NCBI GenBank assembly: GCA_026874595.1
Contig: CM049310.1
Coordinates: 19,260,058 to 19,324,057 of the forward strand
DNA from: Sipunculus nudus
Taxonomy: Eukaryota > Annelida > Sipuncula > Golfingiida > Sipunculidae
Direction: 5' to 3'
Length of the DNA: 64,000 bases
Part shown: piece after piece, positions 11,690 through 23,700 of the stretch
How the letters are laid out: each line of letters opens with the position of its first letter
How positions within the stretch are numbered: the first letter of the stretch is position 1
Made by a program: the position numbers and the translations under genes
Notes under the pieces: generated by a model
What the model saw: the letters and a program-made list of their open reading frames with translations, nothing else
Database searches by the model: none
Told to the model about the DNA's origin: nothing

Positions 11690-13280
11690 AGTTTGAAGAA
11701 CAGTTTGAAACCAATATTGCAAACTAAACTGGTTTTATCATCTGGAAACTAATATGTGGATTGATGGCCCCCATGACCTTGTCCTTGTGACCCCAAAATC
11801 GATAAGTTATTTCCACTATTGGCAGGGGAGCAACATCTGGAAGATAAAATGTTTGGGACAGAAAGTCTGGCTAAAAATACATCAACAATCTTTTTAAAGA
11901 AGTTGGTACTGTGACCTTGACCTTTGGCCTTATGACCTCATTATCAAAAGGGTTCTTACATTATTGGTGGGTCATATATAAGTCAAAATTGAAACCAATA
12001 TGTCAATCAAAACTGGAGTTATCATCCAGAAACAAATATGTGGACAGATGGGCCCCTGTGACGATGACCTTTGACCTTTTGACCCCCAAATTAATGAGTT
12101 TCTTCCCCTATTGGCAGCTCAGCTATATGTGCAAGATGGAAGGTTTTAAATGAAAAGTTCGGCTGAAAATGCATCCACAATCTTTCTAAATAAGTGGGTA
12201 CTGTAACCTTGACCTTTGACCTCATGACCCCAAAATTGAATCTCCCCCTATTGGCAGGTTAGAAACATCTTGAAGATGGAAGGTTTGGGATGAAAAGATT
12301 GGCTTCAAATGCATATGCATTCTTTTTAAAGAAATGAGTCCTTTGACCATGACCTTTGACTGTTGGACCTCAAAATCCACACAGTTCTTACTTTAGTGGT
12401 GAGTCTGAGTTAAGTTTTAAACCAATATGTCAAACTAAACTGGAGTAATCATCTGGAAACTAATTTGTGAACAGATGGCCCCTGTGACCTTGACCTTTGA
12501 CCATGTGACCCCAAATTCGTTTATGCTCTCCCCATACTGGCCAGATAGCTAAATGTGCAAAATGGAAAGCTGATGAAAAGCTTGGCTTAAAATGCAGCCA
12601 TAATCTGTTTAAAAAAGTGAGTCCTGTGACCTTGACCTCTGACCTCATGACCCAAAAATCATATAGGTTCTTGCTTTAGCAGTGAGCCATATGTAAGTCA
12701 AGTTTTAAATCCATGTGTCAATATAACCTGGAGTTATCATCTGGAAACAAATTTGTGTGGATGGATGGATGGACAGACAGGCAGACAAACAGACAGGGTG
12801 ATAACTATATGGCATCCACTTGTGATCAATAAACACACCAGGTTTTGGGACACTAGGTGTAATTACAGCTGAGAAACTGACATGATTGTTGTCATTTTAT
12901 AGTTAAAAAAAATTAAATAATTGTTAAAATAACAAAAAATACATGTGGTGCCACCACTTTTCAAGAACTGAAAAAACTAGTCATGGTCAATATTCAAGGC
13001 AAGATTCATGACAATAATGCATTAATTATCAAGATATTGGAGTTTTTGTATTATATTTTTTATTATTCTGGGGGGTACTTTCAAGCCCCATAGCTCGGAG
13101 GATATAGGTGGCAGTGACCTAATTTCAGGTTTCCAAGGAGATTTTTTATTGACCTCCCTGGATGTTCACTTAGAAGTTTCTAGGTCCAGCAGTTACGATT
13201 TGTGCCCTGCTAATGGACGGCTGACAGACCAAGCGCCATTCCTATACCTCAGTTGACATACAGTCAGCTGAGCTAAAAAT
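11690..13280 (-). mobile_element. HINE/pearl-like element, TCAGCTGAGC family (copy A)
   Basis: The central domain has about seven units of roughly 140 bp, each with a GTGACCTTGACCTTTGACC block and CCCTATTGGCAG. It is followed by a GGATGGACAGACAGGCAGAC stretch (about 12757-12797) and a conserved 440-bp end segment finishing TCAGCTGAGC at 13264-13273 plus AAAAAT. The same end segment recurs at 45.48-46.0 kb (inverted), 51.17-51.5 kb and 56.98-57.46 kb. The opposite end with hairpin and CTAG is not preserved here. Orientation is by the Helentron convention, with the T-rich subterminal-repeat end as 5'. No coding capacity is visible. Confidence 0.7.
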
Positions 13281-16200
13281 GATATCCTGGCATGGGAATA
13301 TATCAGAGAGATACCTTAAGACTGAGTTGCAGCTAACCAAAATCCGACTTCAGCTTCAGGTAATGGGACATTTTCACTTCAGTATACAAACCTTTCAATC
13401 CAATGCCAAGACTTCATTCACAAAATCCACACTTGGCTTAAAATTCCACTACAGCAGGAAACAAGGATTCAAGTACCTGAGGAGACTAAGGCTATGGAAG
13501 CGAAGTCATGTGCAAAAATACTAGTACAAACTGACCTTTGGAAAATATGCTGATGGAGAATATCTGTTTGAAATCTTTCTCAAACAATTCTGGTAAAATG
13601 AAAAAGACACACCTTAAAAGACAGTGTCAAGATACACATCCTTTTGGTTTCTGAAGAAAAATGTAACAAGTCAACATTCCTGCACTTTGCTCTCCACTCT
13701 AAACCACAGGAATCTATAAATTATCATAAAATCACCTCCATGAATATGGAGACCTGTGTTTTGTCATAAAATATAAACTTTCTTTTACACCTATAGACAT
13801 ATAGCCTGTAGAACAGATAAAAGACAGCTCATGAAAGGTTTGTATTTTCTAAGTCAGACCCAGGAGCCCTGTGGCGTTTCTTTCCCCTTCACCATCTCCT
13901 CAGTGACATTTTGACATTTGATGCTATAATTCAACATTTTATAATGAACCTTATTCATCATGTTTCTAAATACCCATCAGGGATTTTATTTCTCTTCATT
14001 TAACATGTCCTGCACTGCTATCATTTATCACCTGGTTGGTGAAGTAACAAGTATGAAAATAAATAGCACATCAGCTTAAAGTAACAGTTAATAAAGATGA
14101 AAATGCATTGTACTTAGCTGCAAAATATCCTCTATTAAGCTTGGCCATTTGATTAAAACAAATAGCTCTTAACAACAAAAGTTTTATCAAATTCGCATAA
14201 CAATGACAAAGGAATCTCTGCAAAAAACTTGTCTTCATGATTATATCTTCTCAGTGATGACATAAAGCTATTTGGCACTAAATATCATCAACTGATAAAG
14301 AATCTACAAGATGAAAATAAAGGCTGTATCAACCACACTGTAAGGTCATATCGAAAATAAGAATCAAATAGTATGATCCTGATTATCAGTGACAGCTAAT
14401 CCATCACAAGTGTAACTGAGAGATTTATGAGCTATCAATAGATAAAGGTTAATGCATTCACATCCTCAAAAAGGTCAGGGCTAAAGGTAAACAGAACAGA
14501 GTGTAAGATATTCTTTTATAGTCATATAAAGGAAGTCAATACTTCAATGTGTCAGTTTTGTGTACTTTGAAGCACAGGCTCCAGACCATTGCTGTTACAG
14601 CACAAGAGACATCAGCTACAGGAAAGACAGTAATTATTTGGAGAGTGAGTAAAGTATATATAATAAGCCAGCCATCATATTAACAGGGATCAATATATTA
14701 AGTACCCTCTAACCTATAGCAAAAAAAAAGTCTGAAAAAAATCACATGGAAATTTACCTAACATATTCCACCTTAGGAAAACTGAAAAGTTGCTTGTGAA
14801 TCTGCTATGTGAAGATATCCTTTGTATTGTAGTGGTTTACATCATAATGCACAGTACAGGCAATAAAGGTCAATATGTCAGTCTAATAAAAATAACAGAG
14901 CAGGCTCAACTGGTATACATCAAATTAACTTGGAGACGATATACTTATCTGACCAGTGCAGCTGAATTAGGCAGTATAGAAATGTCAAAAGAAATATTTC
15001 AAAATTGTTTCATAGATTTAATGTGTGTAACAATCATCAGGATGCATTTTAAATGTTAATGCCATGGTGCAGGCCAAAACTCCTGGAAAACAACTGTCCC
15101 AGTGTGTAAGAAATGCCAATTTCTGTTCAGCCAACAAACATTCTGTCAGGTCCTTCCCACTGGGCACAGGACACACAAAGCATAAAACACTGGCCACATT
15201 CCAAGAGAAAAACAGGCCGTCAAGAAACACTCGTTCCATTTCCTTCATGTCAGAAAGGATTTCTTCCTGAACCATGCCATAAAATCATCGTCTTAACTGG
15301 AACTTTATTTCGCTTTACCGCCTCTTCTTTTCACCTTAGGGGACAAGAGCTTATAGTTAATAATTCATTGCTATTCCCGTTCCCTTTTCTATCTGTTATC
15401 ATTTTAAAAAGCGCTAAGCCATACCTTATTACCATTTATTGATGGCCAGACCCCCTGATTTAAGGCAGAACTTTGTATTCTAATATCCTGGCAGGCCAAT
15501 AAAGAAGGAATCTTTTCTAATGCCGTCAAAATCTGCCCTGAATGGGGAATCTAAAAACCTGTTTGCTCCGGCGATTCGGCTGGCTGGGGTACGTTCAGCA
15601 GGAGTAGTCTTGCTCCCTCTGTATCCATCACAACAGATCAATAAGAATCGTGCCTGTCCACGTTCTGGTGAGCCTCGTGGCTTCACATCACAGATGGCAG
15701 CCAGTCATTTCAAGTCACACTACAGGGTCAGAGGTCCACCCTGTACTGGCCCTGGAGATTTCCCCACCATATAGCTTTTTCTCCACTTATATTAGGCATC
15801 AAAGTAATAACACATGAAACATTGACTTTTGGAATTCCTTGCAGATGGACTCATCTCATCTGCACGCTAACTTCAACTCCCTCACCTGTCCCACGGGGGA
15901 TGCTCACTGGACTGCTTACAAAAAAATGCCTCCTCTCTTCCCATGTATAAAGTGTATCACTTTTATAATTACAAGCATTTGTGTTAGTGTGAGCTTATAT
16001 AACATTTCAATTATAACATTAACTTCATGTATAAGCGAATCTGCTTGCTAATATTCCTCAGGTAAAATTTATAATGTCTAAACGTACCTGTACTAGGAAC
16101 CAATCATGGTTGCTGCCGAGGAGTTTTTTTTTTACCTTGATTTATACTGTTGTAGAAAATTATTAATTAATCTTTCAAAATACTGCCAGCAGTACCATGT

Positions 16201-17620
16201 TTAATCCATGGGCTACACATTTTTTTTTAATTAAAGCTTGGGATGCTGAAGACATGGTAAAGAAAATGGTAAGAGTGAAAAAAATTATTGGCATGCAAGA
16301 ATAATTACCTTGTTATTATTACTAAAATAGTATATTCTTACCATTTGATATCATAATGTTGGTATTCCAAGCTTTCCCAAAATACAAATTTTGTTGAGTT
16401 GTGGTGGGGTGCACAGGGGACCCTGGTAGCTCATGGCCTATTTCTGGTGTGTTTTTAAAATGAAAGTGACAAATATGAAAGTGATGACAAAATAATTGCA
16501 TCTCTGTGCCATATCTAAAATATAGTGGAGTTCCTTTGACTTTTGGCAACTGTATTTTACCTTAACGTCCAGCATGGGTGCAATATTCTTTACTGTAATC
16601 CCTGTTTAACAATATATGTATTCAGCTTGGAAGGTTTTAATTTCCTTATTTTGAAAAAATACAGGAGCTTGGTTACTTGGATCAAAGGGATATGAAACCA
16701 CTTGATAAACATCCCTTAACACCACTGTTACCTGTAGGGTGTACCTGATCAACCTACCTTTGTGTATTAAGATAACAGCCGGTGTGTAGATTCCAAACTG
16801 CCAGGTCAAACATGTGGGCAATAAAATCAGAAGTAATGGCAGGTAGACTCAGCAAACAGCACGCTCTGGTACTTGATGGTTGGCTGGCTTCAAGTGCTAT
16901 AAGAATGTCAGGTATAATCTTTACCTGTAACAGGTGGAAGGTAAATACGATTATCAGTCTCAACAAGCTCATGTTCACAGTGATGTAATCTAACTCAAAT
17001 CTGATACCCTGATCGGCCCTAAATAAAGACTTCTCTCAGTGGGTATGAATAACAACACTGTGTCAGGATACACAGCCGAATAAAAGGAGCCTATTCCAAT
17101 ATCTGATGTGACGTCTATTAACTTAAAATAAAGATAGTCTATTAACTTAAAACAAAGATAATCCTTAGAACCGTTAATAGAAATAGGCCAGAATATGCAA
17201 AATCCACTGCACATAGACTGTTCATTTTATTTATATTCACCAGTTTACAACATGTGGGGGGGCCCTCCAAAAAATTTCAAACACATTCAACTAGGACATC
17301 TGGTGGCAAGTCAGACAAACCAAAGTTTTACAAAGGGCATTTTGTAATTAGTGACCTTTCTACTTCAGCACATATGCACCCAACTACTGAAAGTTACACG
17401 TTTTTCTGTCCATCAACATTGCTGTGTTTACTAACAGCTTGTAGATAATGTAGCTCATCTATCTGTAACACATGCGTTATCAGAACACTTCTTAACAGGA
17501 ATTACCTATAGTTTATTCACCTGTAAGCAAGATATCACAAAAATATACAAAAAAAGGTAACTGAATATCTGGCTTTAAACATCTCCCCAACCTTGTGTAA
17601 AGTCTTGGGATGTAATAATA
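13281..17620. other. Unique DNA without a firm gene call
   Basis: Mostly AT-rich. The 15.05-15.8 kb stretch is richer in GC and open in several frames, but it has no splice context or family signature. A weak minus-strand exon candidate at about 16341-16445 (donor ATG|GTAAGA, poor acceptor) and a weak plus-strand one at 16237-16268 are noted only as possibilities. A 24-bp tandem duplication (GTCTATTAACTTAAAA..) lies at 17113-17160. Confidence 0.4.
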
Positions 17621-18611
17621 CAGTAAAACCTCGTTGTGTTGAGGTCGAAGGGACCGGTGAATTTACTTCGACACACCCTGGGTTCGAGACAACTGATATT
17701 CATTATATTTAACCATCTTTAGCCTTCATTTTTTATCAATAAATATGGCACATGTATACAGGGTCTATATTATATAGTTCTAACAAATGTTAGCATGAAA
17801 GAAGGACAGAGATTTCATAATAAATTTATGTGTTAATATAAAAGGGCACACAAGTACCACCAAAAACAGGATAATGAAAATCAAGAAAGTGAAAGGGAAG
17901 CACATTCAAGTATGAAAGCACATAAATCATCAAATGCAATGTGTGTCTTGGTCTTGCCACCACGTTCTACCTGGACCAGTGCTTTGTACTTTTGCTCAAT
18001 GGTCTTCATATCAAACTTGAGCAGTCTGCGTTGCCACAGCAAACAGGACACGAACAATATAAAAGTGAAGCAGAAAAGCAGTATAACGTTCTCTATGGTA
18101 CAAATAAGAGTCAGTCTGAAAGATCTCATCTTTCTCCCTTTATATACAGATCTGTGTATGTGTATCCAAGACACATCAAAGGTAAGGATTCCGTTATGTT
18201 TGGTTTATTAATAACTTCTCATTTCGAATTATGGCTTTGTTGGCGAAAGAAGAAAGGCCTGATCATGAGTAAATAATTTGCAAAACAGGTAAACAACGAA
18301 CAAGATGTGTAAACCATCTTGCTTGATGAGTATGATCCTTGCTGGTAACTGGTCATCACAGCAGCAGGTATGATTAATGGACCATGCACAACTGTTATCC
18401 AAACATTCAAGCGACATGACTTCGAGTTAAGTGATAGAAATACTAGTTGTGGACCAACAAAACACTTTGACACATCAGGTTTTTCGACACATCCAAGTTC
18501 GACACAAAAGGAGTTAAGTTAGTAAGGTTTTAACTGCATGGTTTTTGCAGTTGACTTCAAACACATGCCAGAATTCGACTTAACCAAGTTCAACACAAAG
18601 AGGTTTCACTG
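17621..18611 (-). mobile_element. pogo/Tigger-like DNA transposon, deletion derivative
   Basis: The left end starts CAGTAAAACCTCGTTGTGTT. The reverse complement of the right end starts CAGTGAAACCTCTTTGTGTT, which differs at two of the first 20 positions. Both ends are flanked by TA (17619-17620 and 18612-18613), the target duplication of Tc1/mariner/pogo elements. The subterminal regions on both sides repeat TTCGACACA. At 991 bp it is much shorter than an autonomous pogo element (usually 2-3 kb). It retains only a piece of the transposase N-terminus, so it must depend on a full-length relative. Confidence 0.8.
17935..18051 (-). pseudogene. Remnant of a pogo/Tigger transposase N-terminal helix-turn-helix
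   Basis: The minus strand encodes LLKFDMKTIEQKYKALVQVE followed by RGGKTKTHIA, which fits the start of a CENP-B/pogo-type DNA-binding domain: a basic lead, [LM]-K-x-K-Y-x-A-L-x-x-[VL]-[ED]-x-G, then K-[ST]-K-T-x-I-A. After IA the expected F-G-[VI]-P-x-S-T-L-S helix is lost and the frame ends 18 residues later at a stop. No DDE catalytic domain can be found downstream. In family terms this domain binds the transposon ends. Here it is a fossil inside the 991-bp element at 17621-18611. Confidence 0.6.
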
Positions 18612-18613
18612 TA

Positions 18614-19525
18614 CATTATCTAATGACATATCGCGTGAACTATTAAACATCAACCATGATACCATACACAAACTGGTACATTTAAGGTATATTACTGCTT
18701 AAATTCAAATACAACATTCTGTCAAGCCAAACATACCACTATCCATACTCCTCAGGAATAATCAATATGCATCTGGAACAGCTCCTTTTATTGGTTAAGG
18801 TATGAGGCAGCTACCCAATGAAATGCTGTTGAACTTATTTCTGACAAATGAACTGTAACCATACATGCCTTCTACAGCACTTTGACTTCAAATATCACTG
18901 ACATATTGATACATGGACATCTGATACCAATCTGACACCACTATGTATTGTGATGTAACAGTCCATGGCCAGTTGTGTATTAACTCCATATTCACTACCA
19001 CAGACTACTTAATGCTAACCAATAGAGTACAGGATTAGCCCAGTATCAGAACAAAGAAATAAAACATCCTAAAACATGTGTCATGTCTGCCCTTAGTGTA
19101 AAATCTATTCAGATGTCTTTCCTACAGTATCTTGAACACAGGGAATTCAGCATACAACATTATACAAGTGTATATGAGAATGATTGAGAAGTGAAGATTG
19201 CTAGGTTTCAAGAAGAGCTATATCAAGGTTCAGGTTTTAAGGGCTCTAGCTAAAGACCGAATACACATATAAACATAGAAACATTTTTCTTTTCTGAAAT
19301 CTGGAACAGCACCTGGCCATTTTCAATCATCAAAACACTGATGTTCATTGAAAATATAAACATTCTTTATGCTAGACCTTCAAGTTCAGGTACTCTGTTT
19401 CCTTAAAAAATATATAAATTAATCCAATAAAATAAAGCAAAATTACTGATTCAGATGAAACGTAACATTTAATTAAATGATGTGAAGTTCATTGCCATGA
19501 CAATAGAGTTAAAATTAGATCTTAC
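18614..19525. other. Unique AT-rich DNA
   Basis: Nothing recognisable was found between the pogo derivative and the candidate mini-exon at 19.5 kb. Confidence 0.5.
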
Positions 19526-19567
19526 CTGTTTTACCTGGATAGCATTCACAGGTACCTGCCAGTTTTT
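19526..19567 (-). CDS. Candidate EGF-like mini-exon of a minus-strand gene
   Basis: A 42-nt segment lies between an acceptor (TTTCTTTGAACACATCAG) and a good donor (AAAACAG|GTAAGATC). In the frame that uses two bases at its start it reads KLAGTCECYPGKT and ends with the first base of a split codon; a following G would complete Gly. G-T-C-E-C-x-P-G-x-T-G is the C-terminal half of an EGF or laminin-EGF module, which in secreted and cell-surface proteins is held by disulphides. The other cysteines of the module must lie in neighbouring exons that I cannot assign securely. EGF modules often have introns at this Gly in phase 1. The motif and the splice sites together make chance less likely, but the segment is very short. 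Confidence 0.35.
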
Positions 19568-20947
19568 CTGATGTGTTCAAAGAAACTTTATATATTTAGA
19601 CACTAATGGAGTATGAGCAGATCAATATATTGATCACCAAAAGTGATCAATGATAGGCCACCCATCAGGGTGACCATAATTCCTTTGATGTTTTTTATGT
19701 TTACCTTTGATTTAATGAAGAAGATAACACACCTGACATGATAAACAAAACCTTGTGAATAATCCCTGATCAATAATAAAGTGCTGCTATAATGATGGTT
19801 ATAATGATGCAAGCAATTTGAAAGATTACAGCAGCACCAATTGACCTTTAAGTATGTTTTACATCATCAAACAGAATGCATGAACCTGAGCTTTTTTTTC
19901 TGTTCCTGTAGAACACACCTGGACCCTGTCTTATCAAGGTAAATGTAGAGAACTGTTTTATCAAGCAAACACTTCTTTTATAAGTAGCTTATATTACTGA
20001 TGTTACAGATGGTGCATTTGGTACATGTGCTTCCTAAACCTATCCCCAGTTTGTTTGATTGTACTTAGAGTTATATGAAGTATGTATTAATCACAGTGTG
20101 ATAAGGCATTTACTGATCTTGTGCAAACATACTTTTCCCCTGTGACAATACAGTGCAACCACAGTGATTAATCCTGGTTAATCCATTCTTAAAACACAGA
20201 TGGCTCCAGCACAACACAGACATGTAAAACCAGTACCATTAATCATTCATCTGTTTATGTCTGCATGCACCTGAACTTTACTTTTTTATCAACAGACCCA
20301 TGGTTTATTAATGAAATTGTCAACTGGGCCACAAATATGTTATGATATTACATTTTTTTATTTTGGCCTTAAATATATTATCATCAATCTTTGGGGGAAA
20401 AAATCTAAAGCTCAAGTTTTATTAATTTCCATTTATTTCAACCATCTTAATGTATAAATATGTAAGTTTAAATAAGCATATCTTCACAATGGTTAATTTG
20501 AATAGTATAATTCTTACCTTGATATTTCACAGGGATTCTGCATATTAGAGAGTCTATTACCTTTTTACTCTTTGTTTTTCGAAGATACTTCTTAAAAGTT
20601 GCAATTTTCAAGACTGATCACTAGCTAGAGATATAGACCTCTGTTCTGTCACTGTGAATGTCATTTTAAGGTTCACCTAAAATGTTTACCTAAAAACTTA
20701 TCAAAGGAGGTATTACATTCCTGAAAACAGAGGGGAATAGCAAGCAACTGACTGTGAGGTTGTCAAACATTTACTGTTAAAAGACAACAATATACAACAA
20801 GGACAATATATGCAAACTTGTAACCAATCTTTGGTACTGATCTCATTTTTTATTCATTTATAGTTATTTATATAAAACCTTCTTTTGAGAAAGTGTTGAA
20901 AGTCAGGATTATACATGTAATTGTAGCTTAATTATCTAAGACATATA
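19568..20947. other. Unique AT-rich DNA
   Basis: A perfect 9-bp inverted repeat with a 5-nt loop (ATTGATCAC..GTGATCAAT) occurs at 19629-19651. A possible 20-nt minus-strand microexon (ATATGCAG acceptor, donor CAAG|GTAAGAAT) lies near 20519; it is too short to call. Confidence 0.4.
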
Positions 20948-21049
20948 CAGTGAAATCTTGAAATTACAACCACCAACGGGAAGTTGTTAACGTGGTCACA
21001 TTTTGAGCTGGTTGCTGAACAGAGGCGGTCGTTAGGAATGGTTTTACTG
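20948..21049. mobile_element. 102-bp MITE, pogo-type ends
   Basis: It starts CAGTGAAATC and ends GGTTTTACTG, with TA on both sides (20946-20947, 21050-21051). The two halves are imperfect inverted copies: ACAACCACCAACGGGAA on the left against AACGACCGCCTCTGTTC read from the right. It has no coding capacity and would be mobilised in trans. Confidence 0.7.
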
Positions 21050-21670
21050 TACCGATAAAAAAGTCCCATTTGGCATTATGACAACTTTGTCAAGATTTAC
21101 AGATCAAAGAAAGAAGATTGGAAAATGTTCATACAAAGTTCAAAGTGAAAGTACTGAAGGGTAGTGTGCCCAAGCATATTTCAAACAAATATTTATATAC
21201 ATACACTCAAGTGAGCTCTTCAATCAGGAGGTGTGTTTCTAGCGGTATTTCCACTTCCTTTATGGAGACACCAAACGTGTTGAGCCAGTTTGGCAAACAG
21301 CCATGGTCTGGCCCCTGGGAGGAAGATCCAGGGGAGGGCACATTTCCTGTTAGTGGAGGAGAGAGCAAGTCCATACATACACATGATCCAATATTATTAT
21401 TCAAAATTTTGTACACCAGCCTGGAAAAAGTTATGTGGTTTAGTGGGGGATAAGATCAATGTTTACAGCAGATGGCAAACTGGTTTATCACTGAACTGGA
21501 GACCCATGGCAGGGGCAGCTCCAGGATTTAGGAAAAGGAGTGGTCCACCCCAGGACGACAAATATCAAACCCTAAAAAGAGGTCACCAGCTCAGGAATGG
21601 TGGGGGGGGGGGGGGGTCCAGGCCACAGAAAAAGGTCTGAAACCCTTAAAAAAGGTTGCTGTGGCTGAAA

Positions 21671-22887
21671 CTAGATGTGTCCGAACGACACGAATGCCCC
21701 CGCCTGGGGCAAATTAGAAACATTTGTAAAATTTTGAAAAATTTTTTAAGTTCAGGAGGTGTCGTATTGTCAAAAGTAGGTCAACAAGGGCAAAATGCAA
21801 ACTCGATCTGTAACTGTCATTATCTGCCCACACATATAAAATCAGGGTGTTATCTGCAGGCATTGAGGGAAAAAAAGTCAGTACATATGCATTTGTTATG
21901 AAAATTTCTATTTTTCATGAAACTTTCTATGTTCAGGAGCAGTCAAATGGTCAAAATAGGTCAACTGGGACAAAACAAGAACTCGATCTGTAACTGGTCA
22001 ATATCTGCCTACACACCAAAAATCAGGCCCGTATCTGCAGGCACTGCAAAAAAAAGTCCATACATGTGCACTTTTTTAAGAAATTTTCTATGTTAGAGCA
22101 CCGTCAAATGGTCAAAAGTAGGTCAACTGGTACAAAACGCGAACTTGATCTGTAACTGGTCAATATCTGCCAACACACCAAAAATCAGGCCAATATCTGC
22201 AGGCATTGGGAAAAAAAGTCCGTACATGTGTATTTGTCATGAAATTTCATATTTTTCATGAAATTTTCTATGTTCAGGAGCCGTAAAACGGTCAAAAGTA
22301 GGTCAACCGGGACGAAACGCGAACTCGATCTGTAACTGGTCTATATCTGCCCACACACCAAAAATCAAGCCAATATCTGCAGGCATTGCGAAAAAAAGTC
22401 TGTACATGTGTATCTGTCATGAATATTTCTATTTTGCATGAAATTTTCTCATGAATATTTCTATTTTGCATGAAATTTTCTAAGTTAAGGAGGCGTAAAA
22501 TGTTCAAAAGTAGGTCAACCGGGACGAAACGCGAACTCGATCTGTAACTGGTCATTATCTGCCTACACACAAAAAATCAGGCCAATATCTGCAGGCATTG
22601 GGAAAAAAAGTCCGTACATGTGTATTTGTCATGAAAATTTCTATTTTTCATGAAATTTTCTAAGTTTAGGAGCTGTAAAACGGTCAAAAGTAGGTCAATC
22701 GGGACGAAACGCGAACTTGATCTGTAACTGGTCTATATCTGCCCACACACCAAAAATCAGGCCAATATCTGCAGGCATTGCGAAAAAAAGTCCATACAAC
22801 TGTTTGATTTCGGAATGACGGAAGGACGGAATGAAGGACATGGGTAAAACTATATGCCCCGGCCACTTTGTGGCGGGGGCATAAAAA
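21671..22887 (-). mobile_element. HINE/pearl-like element, ATGCCCCCGCC family
   Basis: Left end: AACTAGA, hairpin GTGTC-cgaac-GACAC (21677-21691), then ATGCCCCCGCC (21694-21704). Right end: the exact reverse complement GGCGGGGGCAT (22872-22882) followed by AAAAA. Between them are six copies of a unit of about 180 bp, with GTCAAAAGTAGGTCAAC or a variant at 21769, 21950, 22111, 22291, 22502 and 22683. A run GGAATGACGGAAGGACGGAA follows the last copy. Read on the minus strand this is a T-rich 5' end with a subterminal repeat, tandem core, mirrored subterminal repeat, hairpin and CTAG|TT, as in Helentron-associated elements. It has no ORF of its own. Confidence 0.75.
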
Positions 22888-23069
22888 GGAGGGTCAGGAC
22901 CCCCTGGACCCCTCCCCTGGATCCGGTTCTGCCATGGGTCAGGATGCTCATATGTTACTTTGTTGATAAGAATATTCAGTCTTGTCTATCATATGATATG
23001 GAAAAATGGTTTCTTTTTTGTACTAAAGCGTTTGAAAATCAGCAAGGATATGTCATTCCACAAGGTTTA

Positions 23070-23500
23070 AAAAGAAGTGACCTTGACCTATGATTTTGTA
23101 ACTTGAAAATCAAAATGAATCTTACTCTATTGAAAGCTGACCCATATGTCAAAGACAGAAGGTTTGGGATGAAAAATTTGGCATAAATGCATCCAAAGCC
23201 TTTGACCTTTGATTTTGTGACCTTAGAGCAGATAGGGGTTTTCCTCTATTGGCAAGTAAGCAAAATGTGGAAGATAGTGATTTGGGATGAAAAGTTTCGT
23301 TTAAAATGTATCCACAAGCTTTTAAAAGAAGTGAGTCTTGTGAATTCTTCCCTTCTTTGTTGGTAATTAAGCCATATATGTAAGATGGAAGGTTTGGGAT
23401 GAAAAGTTTGGCATCAACAAATCTTAAGATTGAGGACAACCAGATGGACAACAAATGCCATCACTATACCTCAACTGATTTTCAGCCAGTTAAGTTTAAA
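23070..23500 (-). mobile_element. Decayed fragment of the TGACCTTTGACC-bearing HINE family
   Basis: Contains GTGACCTTGACCTATGATTTTG, AAGGTTTGGGATGAAAA (three times) and ACCTCAACTGATTTTCAGCCAG, which correspond to the core units and the end segment of the element at 11.7-13.3 kb, with many substitutions and missing parts. Confidence 0.5.
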
Positions 23501-23700
23501 ATGTCTTTCCTTATTGTATAAAGACGAGTTTACTGACACAAATCTAATTATATATAAATGTTAATTAGCAAATATGAAAATGTTTTCCCTTTTATTTAAA
23601 CAAAATAAAAGCAATAGTTAAAACATGTGGTGTAAGTATTGAAACTATCTTTTAAAGATTTCTCCACCACACACACATAGTTATTATTTAATGTTCTTGT

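Noticed and set aside
16237-16268. Plus-strand exon-like segment reading WDAEDMVKKM
   Set aside because: Good splice sites but only 32 nt and isolated; it shows how easily short pseudo-exons arise here.
17941-18276. Plus-strand frame of 111 codons inside the pogo derivative
   Set aside because: It is antisense to the recognisable transposase remnant and has no family resemblance.
22292-22866. Minus-strand frames of 92 and 60 codons with similar sequence
   Set aside because: They come from the 180-bp tandem unit of the HINE-like element.
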